Source of the DNA: DATAVB01 sp040414495
GTDB lineage: Bacteria; Actinomycetota; Actinomycetes; Mycobacteriales; QHCD01
Direction: 5' to 3'
Length of the DNA: 64,000 bases
Assembly (NCBI GenBank): GCA_040414495.1
Contig: JBEDUI010000239.1
Location: 1 to 64,000, forward strand
Shown: positions 61,297-64,000 of the stretch, piece by piece
Layout: each line of letters opens with the position of its first letter
How positions within the stretch are numbered: the first letter of the stretch is position 1
Translations under genes and position numbers: made by a program
Notes under the pieces: generated by a model
The model's database searches: none
What the model was told of the DNA's origin: nothing
What the model saw: the letters and a program-made list of their open reading frames with translations, nothing else

Positions 61297-62955
61297 TCAA
61301 TCCTCTCCGTCTGGCTCGGCCGGCTTATCGCGCAGCCGTGTGGTGATCTGCCGGAACTCGTCCGAGAAGACGCCGGCATCGGTGCGAGCCAGACCACCTA
61401 GCTCGATAACCGTACGATGTTCGCCCTGCCCGGGATCGCCTGGGGTGGCGCGCAACCAGAGTCGGCGCCGCCGGAGCCGCATCGACAGAACCAGGCCGAG
61501 CACGATGCAGCCGGCGGCGATCAGCACGATCGTCTGCGCCGGGTCGCGGGAGACCTGCAGGCTGGCCCATTCCTTGTAGCCGGTGAACGTGATCGTCGTG
61601 CCGTCGGCCAGCTTGTACGACTGGTTCGGGCCGAGGTTCTTGCGGCCGACCTGCTTCAACGCGCCGTTGGCCAACTGGTCGCGGTCGATCGAGTAGACCG
61701 ACTGTGGGGCACCGCTGTCCAGGCCGAGATTGCCTTCGTACGCGAAGATCGCGACCTTCGGTGCGGTGGCCTGCGGCCAGATCGAGGTGAGCACGCCCTT
61801 CTGGGTCTCGGCCGCGGTCGGCAGGAACAGGCCGTCGATTGCGATCTGTTTGGGTTTGGCGTCCGGCAGTTTGATCGCGCCCTGCGAGCTGTACGCCGAG
61901 TCCTGCGGCAGGAACGGGGCCGAGACGTTCTTGAACACCTGCCCGCTCGGGTCCTTGACCGTGAACGTCGGGGCGAATCCGTGGCCGAGCAGATAGAGCC
62001 GCAGGCCTTCGATCCGCAGCGGGTGATTCACCTGCAGTACGTCGTGCTTCTGCGGGCCGGAAACGCCTTCGGTGTAGGTGATGTCGCCCTTGAACGAGGA
62101 GGCGGTGCCGTCCTTGTCGTACGTCGCACTGAACTTGTTCAGGGTCATGCAGAACGGCGCGATCGACTGGCCGCTCACCAATTCACCCGGGTTGAACGAG
62201 TCGTACTGCTGGACGGTGTTACAGAACCCGTTCCCGTCCATCACGATGATCGAGCCGGTGTAGCCCCACAGCCGGCCGGCCGCGACGGCGAGCAGCAGCA
62301 CGGTCAGCGCGATGTGGAAAAGCAGGTTGCCGGTCTCGCGCAGGTAGCCCTTTTCCGCCGAGACCGTGACCACGCCGTCGGCCTCGTCCCGGGTGACGAC
62401 CCGCCAGCGACCGCGGCGCAGCGTGGCGGCGGCCCGGTCGGCCAGCTCGCGCGGACCGGCCTCGGTGTTCTCGTAGGACGTCGATTCCGGCAGCCGGTGG
62501 AAATGCCGCGGGGCCTTCGGCGGCTGGGCCCGCAACGCGCGAGCGTGCACCCGGATCCGCGGCACCAGGCAGCCGATCAACGAGACGAACAGCAGGATGT
62601 AAATGGCCGCGAACCACGGCGCGCCGAAGACGTTGAACAGGGACAGCTTGTCCATCAGCGGACCGAGCGTCGGGTGCGCCGCCAGGTAGGTGTCGACCTT
62701 CTGCGGGTTGAGCGAGCGCTGCGGCAGCAACGAGCCGGGGATAACGCCCAGGGCCAGCAGGAACAGCAGAACGAGCGCGGTGCGCATGCTGGTCAGCCAG
62801 CGCCAACCCCGGATCGCCCAGGCGAACCGGCGACCGGGCGGCATGACCGGCGGAGCCGGTTTGGTGGAGAGCGAATCGACCGAGTCGACCGCGACCGTGC
62901 CAACCGAGGTATCGACCCGCTGCGGGTCCTGCCGGTCGTCGTCCACTGTGGTCAC
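61297..62955 (-). CDS. resB: Cytochrome c biogenesis protein ResB (Ccs1)
   Basis: Predicted 552 residues. Three N-terminal helices (TSMRTALVLLFLLALGVIPGSLLPQ, then WFAAIYILLFVSLIGCLVPRIR, then LLFHIALTVLLLAVAAGRLWGY), a large external domain (about 230-460) and a final helix (TIVLIAAGCIVLGLVLSMRL). ResB pairs with CcsB in System II haem attachment. The first 40 residues are a polar extension. GTG start overlaps the ccdA stop by four bases. Confidence 0.92.
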   Translation of the reverse strand: MTTVDDDRQDPQRVDTSVGTVAVDSVDSLSTKPAPPVMPPGRRFAWAIRGWRWLTSMRTALVLLFLLALGVIPGSLLPQRSLNPQKVDTYLAAHPTLGPLMDKLSLFNVFGAPWFAAIYILLFVSLIGCLVPRIRVHARALRAQPPKAPRHFHRLPESTSYENTEAGPRELADRAAATLRRGRWRVVTRDEADGVVTVSAEKGYLRETGNLLFHIALTVLLLAVAAGRLWGYTGSIIVMDGNGFCNTVQQYDSFNPGELVSGQSIAPFCMTLNKFSATYDKDGTASSFKGDITYTEGVSGPQKHDVLQVNHPLRIEGLRLYLLGHGFAPTFTVKDPSGQVFKNVSAPFLPQDSAYSSQGAIKLPDAKPKQIAIDGLFLPTAAETQKGVLTSIWPQATAPKVAIFAYEGNLGLDSGAPQSVYSIDRDQLANGALKQVGRKNLGPNQSYKLADGTTITFTGYKEWASLQVSRDPAQTIVLIAAGCIVLGLVLSMRLRRRRLWLRATPGDPGQGEHRTVIELGGLARTDAGVFSDEFRQITTRLRDKPAEPDGED

Positions 62956-63854
62956 AGCAGCGTCCCGATTCCGCCGTGGCTACCGGCCCAGGCGCGGAAC
63001 GAGATCATCAGCTCGTTCCACCACCCGCCGACGATGAGAATTCCCAGCACCAGCAGCAATGCGCCGCCGAACCGGGTGACCCACATGGCGTGCCGCCGTA
63101 CCGCCCCGAACGCGCCAACAACCCACCGGAACCCGAACGCGGCCAGCACGAACGGCACGCCCAGCCCGATGCAATATGCGACCGAAAGGAACGCGCCGCG
63201 ACCGGCGCTGGCGCTGGAGAACGCCAGCGTCTGCACCGCGCCGAGGGTCGGGCCGATGCACGGCGTCCACCCGAGCCCGAACAGCACGCCCAGGATCGGT
63301 GCGCCGACCAGGCCGGTCTGCGGCAGCCGGTGAATGCGGAACTCCCGTTGCATCCCGGGAATCAGGCCGATGAACGCCAGCCCGAGCACGATCGTGACCC
63401 CGCCGAGGATCCGTTCGATCAGGTTCTGGTGCACGTAGAGGGCCCGGCCCAGCCCGCCGAACGCCGCGCCGTAGGAGACGAAGACCGCGGTGAAGCCGAG
63501 TACGAACAACCCCGCGCCGGCGAAGGTACGCCAGCGGCTGGTCGAGCGGCGGACCTTCGGTTTGGTGACCTGCTTGGTCGCGACCGCGACCCCGCCGCCG
63601 GCCTCAGCCGTGACCTCGGCACCGCTCTGTTCCGCGACTTCGCCGGCGGTCTGGCCGTCTTCAGCGTCCACTGTGGACTGCTCCGAGCCGGCCAGCCCGG
63701 TCACATAGGACAGATAGCCCGGCACCAACGGCAGTACGCACGGCGAGAGGAAGCTGACCAGCCCGGCCAGCGCGGCGACCAGGGCACCCACGACCAACGG
63801 GCCATCGATGACGGTGTGCGCGAACGTCGTTCCCACCCCGGACGCGACGTTCAC
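62952..63854 (-). CDS. ccdA: Cytochrome c biogenesis thiol transporter CcdA
   Basis: Predicted 300 residues, six membrane helices. Two redox cysteines are visible in SFLSPCVLPLVPGY and GLGWTPCIGPTLGAV. A cytoplasmic insert of about 60 residues (SEQSTVDAEDGQTAGEVAEQ onward, then basic KQVTKPKVRRSTSRW) separates helices 1 and 2. CcdA passes electrons from thioredoxin across the membrane to the ResA-type protein encoded just upstream, whose stop overlaps its GTG start. Confidence 0.92.
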   Translation of the reverse strand: MNVASGVGTTFAHTVIDGPLVVGALVAALAGLVSFLSPCVLPLVPGYLSYVTGLAGSEQSTVDAEDGQTAGEVAEQSGAEVTAEAGGGVAVATKQVTKPKVRRSTSRWRTFAGAGLFVLGFTAVFVSYGAAFGGLGRALYVHQNLIERILGGVTIVLGLAFIGLIPGMQREFRIHRLPQTGLVGAPILGVLFGLGWTPCIGPTLGAVQTLAFSSASAGRGAFLSVAYCIGLGVPFVLAAFGFRWVVGAFGAVRRHAMWVTRFGGALLLVLGILIVGGWWNELMISFRAWAGSHGGIGTLL

Positions 63855-64000
63855 CGCTCCGCCAACAATGGTCCGGCGACCTTGCTCAGGTCGTTGTCCA
63901 ACAGCGAGGAGAGGTACACCCCGGCGACCCGGCCCTTGCGGTCCAGCAGGATCGTCGAGGGGATCGCATTCGGGTTGAAGTTACGGAAGGTCAGCGCGGC
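63851..64000 (-). CDS. TlpA/ResA-like thioredoxin, C-terminal part
   Basis: The last 49 residues of a gene cut by the window edge: NFNPNAIPSTILLDRKGRVAGVYLSSLL is the cis-proline loop (IPST) and the following strand of thioredoxin-fold proteins, ending SKVAGPLLAER. In this position, first in a ResA-CcdA-ResB-CcsB order, it should be the extracytoplasmic reductase that opens the disulfide of apocytochrome c. The active-site CxxC lies outside the window. Its stop overlaps the ccdA start (GTGA). Confidence 0.82.
   Translation of the reverse strand, partial: AALTFRNFNPNAIPSTILLDRKGRVAGVYLSSLLDNDLSKVAGPLLAER

Overview
The window is a continuous stretch of very GC-rich chromosome with dense coding, GTG starts, ATGA/GTGA gene overlaps and a complete menaquinone-type respiratory gene set (14-subunit Nuo, MenC/E/F/G, geranylgeranyl reductase, a polyprenyl diphosphate synthase). 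It also has a BldC-type regulator, DUF4229 and MT0933-like families, KorAB, and a System II cytochrome c biogenesis cluster. Together these point to an actinomycete (Actinomycetota). The order or genus cannot be fixed from the sequence alone. Nearly all genes look chromosomal housekeeping; the copper island at the left end and the repeat-rich CHAT protease locus are the accessory-looking parts.

Layout. 1-7577: a copper-resistance island with CsoR-type operator palindromes in front of two transcription units (small Met/His-rich exported protein plus lipoprotein; then CopZ, CopA, a small coupled ORF and a second P1B ATPase with a CPD instead of CPC metal motif). 8029-10673: tRNA-Tyr, YajQ, RfbA and HtpX. 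10943-13045: an Hsp70-like protein with a PSG-repeat linker and a transmembrane anchor. 13233-16155: KorAB 2-oxoacid:ferredoxin oxidoreductase. 16180-25231: RarD, a THUMP methyltransferase, a secreted hydrolase, a three-gene SerA/hydroxyacid dehydrogenase/ketopantoate reductase operon, a repeat cluster, a patatin lipase and a VOC protein. 25407-43901: polyprenyl synthase, nuoN to nuoA (one minus-strand operon) and geranylgeranyl reductase. 44212-50763: MT0933-type protein, menG, menF, an aldo/keto reductase with a truncated divergent regulator, menC, menE and DUF4229. 51137-56332: sigma factor, a coupled 153-aa protein, LuxR-type regulator, a 52-residue peptide gene and a TPR-CHAT protease, with intergenic repeats between the two halves. 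56866-64000: BldC, a small membrane protein, a large ParA/MinD-like ATPase, and CcsB, ResB, CcdA and the end of a TlpA/ResA-like thioredoxin.

How it fits together. GrcC-like prenyl synthase, MenF/E/C/G and the reductase make and tailor the menaquinone that Nuo reduces; the Ccs genes mature the c-type cytochromes of the same respiratory chain. The copper genes chelate, chaperone and export Cu(I). The sigma/153-aa protein/CHAT/LuxR locus looks like a protease-controlled transcription switch whose function is not known to me; it is the best candidate here for an undescribed system.

Non-coding structure is unusually rich. There is a dispersed palindromic repeat family (consensus arm GCAGCGARCGTGACRYCAGG) at 23.2-23.5 kb and 52.4-52.8 kb, including a perfect 122-bp direct duplication. 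A second palindromic element (ends TAGGGCGTGTTGC) occurs at 17.1 and 60.2 kb, exactly at gene 3' ends. An 11-bp interrupted palindrome TCCACNGTGGA occurs seven times in 64 kb in all reading frames.
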